Positions 20,912 through 30,448 of a stretch of DNA of 30,448 bases are shown here, piece by piece (the stretch's first letter is position 1; each line of letters starts with the position of its first letter). A model generated the notes under the pieces. It did not search any database and was not told the DNA's origin. It saw nothing but the letters and a program-made list of their open reading frames with translations. Origin of the DNA: Cristatella mucedo (Eukaryota; Bryozoa; Phylactolaemata; Cristatellidae); contig WPIO01000529.1 in NCBI GenBank assembly GCA_009760855.2, forward strand, positions 1 to 30,448. Reading direction: 5' to 3'. Made by a program: the position numbers and the translations under genes.

Positions 20912-23900
20912 CACTAGTTCGCAGCAGATCGTGGAATATGTAGAAACTTCGAATGTACATATCGGAGCGTGCGCTGGCTGGCAGCAGAGTGCTGCACCTT
21001 GTTTAAAGCATTTCGCACGTAAATAACACGTTTCGCACGAGTTCGCAGCAGATCGCGGAATATGTAGAAACTTAAAATCCACATTTAGGAGCGTGCGCTG
21101 GCTAGCAGCAGAGTGCTGCACCATGTTTAAAGCATTTCGCACGTAAATAACACGTTTCGCACGAGTTCGCAGCAGATCGCGGAATATGTAGAAACTTCAA
21201 ATCTACATATTGGAGCGTGCGCTGGCTGGCAGCAGAGTGCTGCACCTTGTTTAAAGCATTTCGCACGTAAATAACACGTTTCGCACGAGTTCGCAGCAGA
21301 TCGCGGAATATGTAGAAAGTTCAAATCTGCATATCGGAGCGTGTGCTGGCTTGCAGCAGAGAGTGCTGCACCTTGTTTAAAGCATTTCGCACGTAAATAA
21401 CACGTTTCGCACAAGTTCGCAGGAGATCGCGGAATATGTAGAAACTTCAAATCTACATTTCGGAGCGTACGCTGGCTGGCAGCAGAGTGCTGCACCTTGT
21501 TTAAAGCATTTCGCACGTAAATAACACATTTCGCACTAGTTCGCAGCAGATCGCGGAATATGTAGAAACTTCAAATCTGCATATCGGAGCGTGAGCTGGC
21601 TGGCAGCAGAGTGCTGCACCTTGTTTAAAGCATTTCGCACGTAAATAACACGTTTCGCACGACTTCGCAGCAGATCGCGGAATATGTAGAAAGTTCAAAT
21701 CTGCATGTCGGAGCGTGTGCTGGCTGGCAGCAGAGTGCTGCACCATGTTTAAAGCATTTCGCACGTAAATAACACGTTTCGCACAAGTTCGCAGCAGATC
21801 GCGGAATATGTAGAAACTTCAAATCTACATTTCGGAGCGTGCGCTGGCTGGCAGCAGAGTGCTGCACCTTGTTTTGAGCATTTCGCACTCGAATAATACA
21901 TTTCGCACGAGTTCGCAGCAGATCGCTAAATATGTAGAAAGTTCAAATCTGCATGTCGGAGCGTGTGCTGGCTGGCAGCAGAGTGATGCACCATGTTTAA
22001 AGCAGTTCGCACGTAAATAACACGTTTCGCACGAGTTCGCAGCAGATCGCGGAATATGTACAAACATCGAATCTACATATCGGAGCGTGCGCAGGCTGGC
22101 AGCAGAGTGCAGCACCATGTTTAAAGCATTTCGCACGTAAATAACACGTTTCGCACGAGTTCGCAGCAGCAGATTGCGGAATATCGTAAAACTTCAAATC
22201 TGCATTTTAGAGCGTGCGCTGGCTGGCAGCAGAGTGCTGTACCTTGTTTTGAGCATTTCGGACTCGAAATAACACGTTTCGCATGAGTTCGAAGCAGATC
22301 GCGGAATATGTAGAAACTTCAAATCTGCATGTCGAAGCGTGTGCTGGCTGGCAGCAGACTGCTGCACCATGTTTAAAGCATTTCGCACGTAAATAACACG
22401 TTTCGCACGAGTTCGCAGCAGATCGCTGAATATGTAGAAACTTTAAATCTGCATGTCGGAGCGTGCGCTTGCTGGCAGCAGAGTGCTGCACCTTGTTTAA
22501 AGCATTTCGCACGTAAATAACACGTTTCGCACGAGTTCGCAGGAGATCGCGGAAAATGTAGAAACTTCGAATCTACATATCGGAGCGTGTGCTGGCTGGC
22601 AGCAGAGTGCTGCACCATGTTTAAAGCATTTCGCACGTAAATAACACGTTTCGCACGAGTTCGCAGGAGATCGCGGAATATGTAGAAACTTCAAATCTAC
22701 ATTTAGGAGCATGCGCTGGCTGGCAGCAGAGTGCTGCACCATGTTTAAAGCATTTCGCACGTAAATAACACATTTCGCACGAGTTCGCAGCAGATCGCTA
22801 AATATCTAGAAAGTTCAAATCTGCATGTCGGAGCGTGTGCTGGCTGGCAGCAGAGTGCTGCACCATGTTTAAAGCATTTCGCACGTAAATAACACGTTTC
22901 GCACTACTTCGCAGCAGATCGCGGAATATGTAGATACTTCGAATCTACATATCGGAGCGTGCGCTGGCTGGCAGCAGAGTGCTGCACCATATTTAAAGCA
23001 TTTCGGACGTAAATAACACATTTCGCACGAGTTCGCAGCAGATCGCGGAATATGTAGAAACATCGAATCTCCATATCGGAGCGTGTGCTGGCTGGCAGCA
23101 GAGTGCTGCACCATGTTTAAAGCATTTCGCAAGTAAATAAATAACACGTTTCGCACAAAATCGCAGCAGATCACGGAATATGTAAAAACTTCAAATCTAC
23201 ATTTAGGAGCGTGCGCTGGCTGGCAGAAAAGTGCTGCACCTTGTTTTGAGCATTTCGCACTCGAATAATACATTTCGCACGAGTTTGCAGCAGATCGCGG
23301 AATATCTAGAAAGTTTAAATCTACATATCAAAGCGTGCGCTGGCTAGCAGCAGAGTGCTGTACCATGTTTTTAAGCATTTCGCACGTAAATAACACGTTT
23401 CGCACGAGTTCGCAGCAGAACGCGGAATATGTAGAAACTTCGAATCTACATATCGGAGCGTGCGCTGGCTGGCAGCAGAGTGCTGCACCATGTTTAAAGC
23501 ATTTCGCACGTAAATAACACATTTCGCACGAGTTCGCAGCAGATCGCGGAATATGTAGAAAGTTCAAATCTGCATGTCGGAGCGTGTGCTGGCTGGCAGC
23601 AGAGTGCAGCACCTTGTTTTGAGCATTTCGCACTCGAATAACACATTTCGCACGAGTTCGCAGCAGATCGCTAAATATCTAGAAAGTTCAAATCTGCATG
23701 TCGGAGCGTGTGCTGGCTGGCAGCAGAGTGATGCACCATGTTTAAAACATTTCGCACGTAAATAACACGTTTCGCACGAGTTTCGCAGCAGATCGCGGAA
23801 TATGTAGAAACATCGAATCTACATATCGGAGCGTGCGCTGGCTGGCAGCAGAGTGCAGCACCATGTTTAAAGCATTTCGCACGTAAATAACACGTTTCGC

Positions 23901-24399
23901 ACGAGTTCGCAGCAGATCGCGGAATATGTAGAAACTTCGAATCTACATATCGGAGCGTGTGCTGGCTGGCAGAAGAGTGCTGCACCTTGTTTAAAGCATT
24001 TCGCACTCGAATAATACATTTCGCACGAGTTCGCAGCAGCAGATCGCGGAATATCTAGAAAGTTCAAATCTACATATTTAGCGCGTGCGCTGGCTGGCAG
24101 CAGAGTGCTGCACCATGTTTAAAGCATTTCGCACGTAAATAACACGTTTCGCACGAGTTCGCAGCAGATCGCGGAATATGTAGAAACTTCGAATCTACAT
24201 ATCGGAGCGTGCGCTGGCTGGCAGCAGAGTGCAGCACCATGTTTAAAGCATTTCGCACGTAAATAACACATTTCGCACGAGTTCGTAGCAGATTGCGGAA
24301 TATGTAGAAACTTCGAATCTACATATCGGAGCGTGCGCTGGCTGGCAGCAGAGTGCTGCACCATGTTTAAAGCATTTCGCACGTAAATAACACGTTTCG
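20912..24399. repeat. Higher-order repeat copy 4 (about 28 units)
   Basis: It starts at CACTAGTTCG with GATCGTGG and GAATGTACATATCGG (20912-20965), contains module M copy E, and ends with GAAGAGTGCTGCACC (near 23971), CTACATATTTAGCGCG (near 24069), GAGTGCAGCACC (near 24228) and GTTCGTAGCAGATTGCGG (near 24281). Length to the next start is 3488 bp. Its segment 21000-21900 is closer to canonical than the matching parts of copies 1, 2 and 5. Confidence 0.75.
22150..23865. repeat. Module M, copy E (full 14-unit form)
   Basis: Markers in order: ATCGTAAAACTTC with ATTTTAGAG (near 22184-22211), CAGACTGCTGC (near 22355), GCTGAATATG (22425), GGAAAATGTAG (near 22551), CATTTAGGAGCATGC (near 22701), GCTAAATATC (22798), CACTACTTCG with GATACTTCG and TTTCGGACG (22902-23010), AACATCGAATCTCC (near 23060), AAGTAAATAAATAACAC and CACAAAATCG (near 23131-23163), GTTTAAATC with ATCAAAGCG and CTGTACCATG (near 23312-23366), AGAACGCGG (near 23417), GTTCAAATCTGC (near 23561), GCTAAATATC (23670) with GAGTGATGC, and AACATCGAATC with GTGCAGCACC (near 23809-23862). 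Confidence 0.8.
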
Positions 24400-25649
24400 C
24401 ACTACTTCGCAGCAGATCGTGGAATATGTAGAAACTTCGAATGTACATATCGGAGCGTGCGCTGGCTGGCAGCAGAGTGCTGCACCATGTTTAAAGCATT
24501 TCGCACGTAAATAACACATTTCGCACGAGTTCGCAGCAGATCGCGGAATATGTAGAAACTTCGAATCTGCATGTCGGAGCGTGCGCTGGCTGGCAGCAGA
24601 GTGCTGCACCATGTTTAAAGCATTTCGCACGTAAATAACACGTTTCGAACGAGTTCGCAGCAGATCGCTGAATATGTAGAAACTTTAAATCTGCATGTTG
24701 GAGCACGCACTTGCTGGCAGCAGTGTGCTGCACCTTGTTTAAAGCATTTCGCACGTAAATAACACGTTTTCGCACGAGTTCGCAGCAGATCGCGGAATAT
24801 CTAGAAAGTTCAAATCTGCATGTCGGAGCGTGTGCTGGCTTGCAGCAGAGTGCTGCACCATGTTTAAAGCATTTCGCACGTAAAAAACACGTTTCGCACG
24901 AGTTCGCAGCAGATCACGGAATATGTAGAAACTTTAAATCTACATATCGGAGCGTCCGCTGGCTGGCAGCAGAGTGCTGCACCTTGTTTAAAGCATTTCG
25001 CACGTAAATAACACATTTCGCAGTAGTTCGCAGCAGATCGCGGAATATGTAGAAACTTCAAATATGCATGTCGGAGCGTGAGCAGGATGGCAGCAGAGTG
25101 CTGCACCTTGTTTAAAGCATTTCGCACGTAAATAACACATTTCGCACGACTTCGCAGCAGATCGCGGAATATCTAGAAAGTTCAAATCTGCATGTCGGAG
25201 CGTGTGCTGGCTGGCAGCAGAGTGCTGCACCATGTTTAAAGCATTTCGCACGTAAATAAAACGTTTCGCACAAGTTCGCAGCAGATCGCGGAATATGTAG
25301 AAACTTCAAATCTACATTTAGGAGCGTGCGTGCGCTGGCTGGCTGCAGAAGAGTGCTGCACCTTGTTTTGAGCATTTCGCACTCGAATAATACATTTCGC
25401 ACGAGTTTGCAGCAGATCGCGGAATATCTAGAAAGTTCAAATCTGCATGTCGGAGCGTGTGCTGGCTGGCAGCAGAGTGATGCACCATGTTTAAAGCATT
25501 TCGCACGTAAATAACACGTTTTGCACGAGTTCGCAGCAGATCGCGGAATATGTAGAAACTTCGAATCTACATATCGGAGCGTGAGCTGGCTGGCAGCAGA
25601 GTGCTGCACCTTGTTTAAAGCATTTCGCACGTAAATAACACGTTTCGCA

Positions 25650-27345
25650 CAAGTTCGCAGGAGATCGCGGAATATGTAGAAACTTCAAATCTACATTTCG
25701 GAGCGTGCGCTGGCTGGCAGCAGAGTGCTGCACCTTGTTTTGAGCATTTCGCACTCGAATAACACATTTCGCACGAGTTCGCAGCAGATCGCGGAATATC
25801 TAGAAACTTCAAATCTGCATATCGGAGCGTGTGCTGGCTAGCAGCAGAGTGCTGCACCATGTTTAAAGCATTTCGCACGTAAATAACACGTTTCGCACGA
25901 GTTCGCAGCAGATCGCTGAATATGTAGAAACTTTAAATCTGCATGTCGGAGCGTGTGCTTGCTGGCAGCAGAGTGCTGCACCATGTTTTAAAGCATTGCG
26001 CACGTAAATAACACGTTTTCGCACGAGTTCGCAGGAGATCGCGGAATATGTAGAAACTTCGAATCTACATATAGGAGCGTGTGCTGGCTGGCAGCAGAGT
26101 GCTGCACCATGTTTAAAGCATTTCGCACGTAAATGACACGTTTCGCACGAGTTCGCAGCAGATCGCGGAATATGTAGAAAACTTCAAATCTACATTTGGG
26201 AGCATGCTGGCTGGCTGGCAGCAGAGTGCTGCACCTTGTTTTGAGATTTCGCACTCGAATAACACATTTCGCACGAGTTCGCAGCAGATCGCTAAATATC
26301 TAGAAAGTTCAAATCTGCATGTCGGAGCGTGTGCTGGCTGGCAGCAGAGTGATGCACCATGTTTAAAGCATTTCGCACGTAAATAACACGTTTCGCACTA
26401 CTTCGCAGCAGATCGCGGAATATGTAGAAACTTCGAATCTACATATCGGAGCGTGCGCTGGCTGGCAGCAGAGTGCTGCACCATATTTAAAGCATTTCGA
26501 CGTAAATAACACATTTCGCACGAGTTCGCAGCAGATCGCGGAATATGTAGAAACATCGAATCTCCATATCGGAGCGTGTGCTGGCTGGCAGCAGAGTGCT
26601 GCACCATGTTTAAAGCATTTCGCACGTAAATAACACGTTTCGCACAAAATCGCAGCAGATCGCGGAATATGTAAAAACTTCAAATCTACATTTAGGAGCG
26701 TGCGCTGGCTGGCTGGCAGAAAAGTGCTGCACCTTGTTTTGAGCATTTCGCACTCGAATAATACATTTCGCACGAGTTTGCAGCAGATCGCGGAATATCT
26801 AGAAAGTTTAAATCTACATATCAAAGCGTGCTCTGGCTAGCAGCAGAGTGCTGTACCATGTTTTAAGCATTTCGCACGTAAATAACACGTTTCGCACGAG
26901 TTCGCAGCAGATCGCAGAATATGTAGAAACTTCGAATCTACATATCGGAGCGTGCGCTGGCTGGCAGCAGAGTGCTGCACCATGTTTAAAGCATTTCGCA
27001 CGTAAATAACACATTTCGCACGAGTTCTCAGCAGATCGCGGAATATGTAGAAAGTTCAAATCTGCATGTCGGAGCGTGTGCTGGCTGGCAGCAGAGTGCT
27101 GCACCTTGTTTTGAGCATTTCGCACTCGAATAACACATTTCGCACGAGTTCGCAGCAGATCGCTAAATATCTAGAAAGTTCAAATCTGCATGTCGGAGCG
27201 TGTGCTGGCTGGCAGCAGAGTGATGCACCATGTTAAAACATTTCGCACGTAAATAACACGTTTCGCACGAGTTCGCAGCAGATCGCGGAATATGTAGAAA
27301 CATCGAATCTACATATCGGAGCGTGCGCTGGCTGGCAGCTGAGTG
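25650..27345. repeat. Module M, copy F (full 14-unit form)
   Basis: The first two units have moved toward canonical (GTAGAAACTTC with CATTTCGG near 25675; CTAGAAACTTC near 25801). Then come GCTGAATATG (25915), GGAGATCGCGG with ATATAGG (near 26034-26074), AAATGACACG with CATTTGGGAGCATG (near 26132-26206), GAGATTTCGCACTCG (near 26243, a small deletion also seen near 5303 in copy A), GCTAAATATC (26291), CACTACTTCG (26397), AACATCGAATCTCC (near 26553), CACAAAATCG (26643), GTTTAAATC with ATCAAAGCG and CTGTACCATG (near 26806-26860), GATCGCAGAAT, GTTCTCAGCAG, GCTAAATATC (27163), GTTAAAACATT (27231) and AACATCGAATC. Confidence 0.8.
27054..27112 (+). promoter_or_regulatory. RNA polymerase III B-box-like word followed by TTTT (example)
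   Basis: GTTCAAATC at 27054-27062 matches the tRNA-type internal promoter B box, GTTCRANNC, exactly. A TTTT run, the usual pol III stop signal, lies about 50 bases downstream at 27109-27112. Canonical units have CTTCGAATC, one mismatch from the B box. Divergent units with GTTCAAATC are spread through 8-27 kb. A convincing A box at normal spacing was not found: TGGCAGCAGAG, at unit positions 47-57, has one mismatch to TRGYNNARNNG and would sit about 95 bp upstream of the next unit's B box. A chance match is quite possible. Confidence 0.25.
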
Positions 27346-27480
27346 CAGCACCTTGTGTTTAAAGCATTTCGCACGTAAATAACACATCTCGCACGAGTTC
27401 GTAGCAGATTGCGGAATATGTAGAAACTTCGAAATCTACATATCGGAGCGTGCGCTGGCTGGCAGCAGAGTGCTGCACCT

Positions 27481-30448
27481 TGTTTTAAAGCATTTCGCAC
27501 GTAAATAACACGTTTCGCACGAGTTCGCAGCAGATCGCGGAATATGTAGAAACTTCGAATCTACATATCGGAGCGTGCGCTGGCTGGCAGCAGAGTGCTG
27601 CACCATGTTTAAAGCATTTCGCACGTAAATAACACGTTTCGCACGAGTTCGCAGCAGATCGCGGAATATGTAGAAACTTCGAATCTACATATCGGAGCGT
27701 GCGCTGGCTGGCAGCAGAGTGCTGCACCATGTTTAAAGCATTTCGCACGTAAATAACACGTTTCGCACGAGTTCGCAGCAGATCGCGGAATATGTAGAAA
27801 CTTCGAATCTACATATCGGAGCGTGCGCTGGCTGGCAGCAGAGTGCTGCACCATGTTTAAAGCATTTCGCACGTAAATAACACGTTTCGCACGAGTTCGC
27901 AGCAGATCGCGGAATATGTAGAAACTTCGAATCTACATATCGGAGCGTGCGCTGGCTGGCAGCAGAGTGCTGCACCATGTTTAAAGCATTTCGCACGTAA
28001 ATAACACGTTTTCGCACGAGTTCGCAGCAGATCGCGGAATATGTAGAAACTTCAAATCTACATATCGAGCGCGTGTGCTGGCTGGCAGCAGAGTGCTGCA
28101 CCATGTTTAAAGCATTTCGCACGTAAATAACACGTTTCGCACGAGTTCGCAGCAGATCGCGGAATATGTAGTAAAACTTCGAATCTACATATCGGAGCGT
28201 GCGCTGGCTGGCAGCAGAGTGCTGCACCATGTTTAAAGCATTTCGCACGTAAATAACACGTTTCGCACGAGTTCGCAGCAGATCGCGGAATATGTAGAAA
28301 CTTCAAATCTACATATCGGAGCGTGTGCTGGCTGGCAGCAGAGTGCTGCACCATGTTTAAAGCATTTCGCACGTAAATAACACGTTTCGCACGAGTTCGC
28401 AGCAGATCGCGGAATATGTAGATACTTCGAATCTACATATCGGAGCGTGCGCTGGCTGGCAGCAGAGTGCTGCACCATATTTAAAGCATTTCGCACGTAA
28501 ATAACACATTTCGCACGAGTTCGCAGCAGACCGCGGAATATGTAGAAATTTCAAATCTGCATGTCGGAGCGTGAGCTTGCTGGCAGCAGAGTGCTGCACC
28601 ATGTTTAAAGCATTTCGCACGTAAATAACACGTTTCGCACGAGTTCGCAGCAGATCGCGGAATATGTAGAAACTTCGAATCTACATATCGGAGCGTGCGC
28701 TGGCTGGCAGCAGAGTGCTGCACCATGTTTTAAGCATTTCGCACGTAAATAACACGTTTCGCACGAGTTCGCAGCAGAACGCAGAATATGTAGAAACTTC
28801 GAATCTACATATCGGAGCGTGCGCTGGCTGGCAGCAGAGTGCTGCACCATGTTTAAAGCATTTCGCACGTAAATAACACGTTTCGCACGAGTTCGCAGCA
28901 GATCGCGGAATATGTAGAAACTTCGAATCTACATATCGGAGCGTGCGCTGGCTGGCAGCAGAGTGCAGCACCATGTTTAAAGCATTTCGCACGTAAATAA
29001 CACATTTTTCGCACGAGTTCGCAGCAGATCGCGGAATATGTAGAAACTTCGAATCTACATATCGGAGCGTGCGCTGGCTGGCAGCAGAGTGCTGCACCAC
29101 CTGTTTAAAGCATTTCGCACGTAAAATAACACATTTCGCACGAGTTCGCAGCAGATCGCGGAATATGTAGAAAGTTCAAATCTACATATCGGAGCGTGCG
29201 CTGGCTGGCAGCAGAGTGCTGCACCATGTTTAAAGCATTTCGCACGTAAATAACACGTTTCGCACGAGTTCGCAGCAGATCGCGGAATATGTAGAAACTT
29301 CGAATCTACATATCGGAGCGTGCGCTGGCTGGCAGCAGAGTGCTGCACCTTGTTTAAAGCATTTCGCACGTAAATAACACGTTTCGCACGAGTTCGCAGC
29401 AGATCGCGGAATATGTAGAAACTTCGAATCTACATATCGGAGCGTGCGCTGGCTGGCAGCAGAGTGCTGCACCATGTTTAAAGCATTTCGCACGTAAATA
29501 ACACGTTTCGCACGAGTTCGCAGCAGATCGCGGAATATGTAGAAACTTCGAATCTACATATCGGAGCGTGCGCTGGCTGGCAGCAGAGTGCTGCACCATG
29601 TTTAAAGCATTTCGCACGTAAATAACACGTTTCGCACGAGTTCGCAGCAGATCGCGGAATATGTAGAAACATCGAATCTACATATCGGAGCGTGTGCTGG
29701 CTGGCAGCAGAGTGCTGCACCATGTTTAAAGCATTTCGCACGTAAATAACACGTTTCGCACGAGTTCGCAGCAGATCGCGGAATATGTAGAAACTTCGAA
29801 TCTACATATCGGAGCGTGCGCTGGCTGGCAGCAGAGTGCTGCACCATGTTTAAAGCATTTCGCACATAAATAACACATTTCGCACGAGTTCGCAGCAGAT
29901 CGCGGAATATGTAGAAAGTTCAAATCTGCATGTCGGAGCGTGTGCTGGCTGGCAGCAGAGTGCTGCACCATGTTTAAAGCATTTCGCACGTAAATAACAC
30001 GTTTCGCACGAGTTCGCAGCAGATCGCGGAATATGTAGAAACTTCGAATCTACATATCGGAGCGTGCGCTGGCTGGCAGCAGAGTGCTGCACCATGTTTT
30101 TAAGCATTTCGCACGTAAATAACACGTTTCGCACGAGTTCGCAGCAGATCGCGGAATATGTAGAAACTTCGAATCTACATATCGGAGCGTGCGCTGGCTG
30201 GCAGCAGAGTGCTGCACCATGTTTAAAGCATTTCGCACGTAAATAACACGTTTCGCACGAGTTCGCAGCAGATCGCGGAATATGTAGAAACTTCGAATCT
30301 ACATATCGGAGCGTGTGCTGGCTGGCAGCAGAGTGCTGCACCATGTTTAAAGCATTTCGCACGTAAATAACACGTTTCGCACGAGTTCGCAGCAGATCGC
30401 GGAATATGTAAAACTTCGAATCTACATATCGGAGCGTGCGCTGGCTGG
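27481..30448. repeat. Canonical patch IV (about 24 units)
   Basis: This is the most homogeneous part of the window. Many consecutive units are identical or nearly identical, for example 27481-27990 and 29230-29640. Remaining differences are mostly single small insertions (CGTTTTCGC at 28009, GTAGTAAAACTTCG near 28168, ACATTTTTCGC near 28983, CACCACCTG near 29094, GTTTTTAAGC at 30096) and a few divergent-type bases (GATACTTCG near 28421, CTGCATGTCGG near 28557 and 29928). The array continues beyond the right edge. Confidence 0.85.

Larger units (their letters stand above)
24400..27510. repeat. Higher-order repeat copy 5 (about 25 units)
   Basis: It starts at CACTACTTCG with GATCGTGG and GAATGTACATATCGG (24400-24455), with TTTCGAACGAG (24644) and AATATGCATG (25071) as further shared markers, then module M copy F. 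After the last module unit it goes straight to GTTCGTAGCAGATTGCGG (near 27397), skipping about three units that copy 4 has between its two GTGCAGCACC units (near 23856 and 24233). This is consistent with an exact three-unit deletion. Canonical units follow. Confidence 0.75.
1..30448. repeat. 124-bp satellite DNA array, about 245 tandem units
   Basis: The entire window is a direct tandem repeat of a 124-bp monomer. Taking CGGAATATGT as unit position 1, units start at 1, 125, 249, 373 and so on, and the last start is at 30400. The array begins and ends inside the repeat, so its true length is unknown. The canonical unit has about 32 G, 29 C, 34 A and 29 T (49% GC) and contains one GATC, one TTTAAA and, in the main variant, one TTCGAA. 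All units have the same orientation. Spacing is exactly 124 for the first 14 units and then drifts through small indels, mostly insertions, offset by two deletions of 55 and 52 bp. No interrupting unique DNA was seen. This architecture is typical of eukaryotic heterochromatic satellites; the host and chromosomal position cannot be read from the sequence. Confidence 0.98.

Noticed and set aside
1-30448. CRISPR array
   Set aside because: Direct repeats are contiguous 124-bp units with no alternating constant repeat and unique spacer; every part of the unit is repeated.
1-30448. Telomeric or simple microsatellite DNA
   Set aside because: No TTAGGG, TTAGG, TCAGG or similar short arrays; short words such as CAG and CTGG reach only two or three copies within a unit.

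Overview
The whole 30,448-base window is one head-to-tail tandem repeat (satellite DNA) with a 124-bp unit. About 245.4 copies lie in the same orientation, and the array runs off both ends of the window. I found no unique sequence, protein-coding gene, structural RNA gene, transposon or CRISPR array. An array this long, with nested higher-order organisation, points to eukaryotic constitutive heterochromatin (centromeric, pericentromeric, subtelomeric or a B/sex-chromosome block). I cannot assign a taxon. The canonical unit is about 49% GC and has 12 CpG sites, about 1.6 times expectation, so it is not CpG-depleted overall.

Layout: (1) 1-3985, mostly canonical units. (2) 3986-9790, divergent units with local duplications. 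(3) 9791-11790, canonical patch. (4) 11791-15490, divergent. (5) 15491-17990, canonical, interrupted by a 55-bp deletion junction and two divergent units at 16229-16440. (6) 17991-27480, divergent, organised as three adjacent long higher-order repeats. (7) 27481-30448, almost perfectly canonical.

The divergent parts are not random. A recognisable series of about 14 different unit variants (called 'module M' here) occurs six times, starting near 4700, 8560, 13780, 18845, 22150 and 25650. Within and around it, one marker unit (ATCTAGAAAG...CTGCATGTCGG) recurs about every 870 bp, or 7 units. The module sits in a larger higher-order repeat whose copies start near 7321, 12546, 17595, 20912 and 24400. 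The first two copies are about 42 and 41 units long because they contain canonical patches. The last three are about 27, 28 and 25 units. This is the pattern expected from repeated unequal crossing-over plus gene conversion.

Each unit carries a 9+9 bp dyad, a second short hairpin, TTCGCA words at 10/20-bp spacing, and an nGAAnnTTCn word. Many divergent units carry a sequence matching the RNA polymerase III B box. Whether any of these act is unknown. Open frames of about 87 codons, repeated every 124 bp on the minus strand, are artefacts of a repeat whose length is not a multiple of three. Unit counts, spacings and similarities were read by eye and should be treated as approximate.
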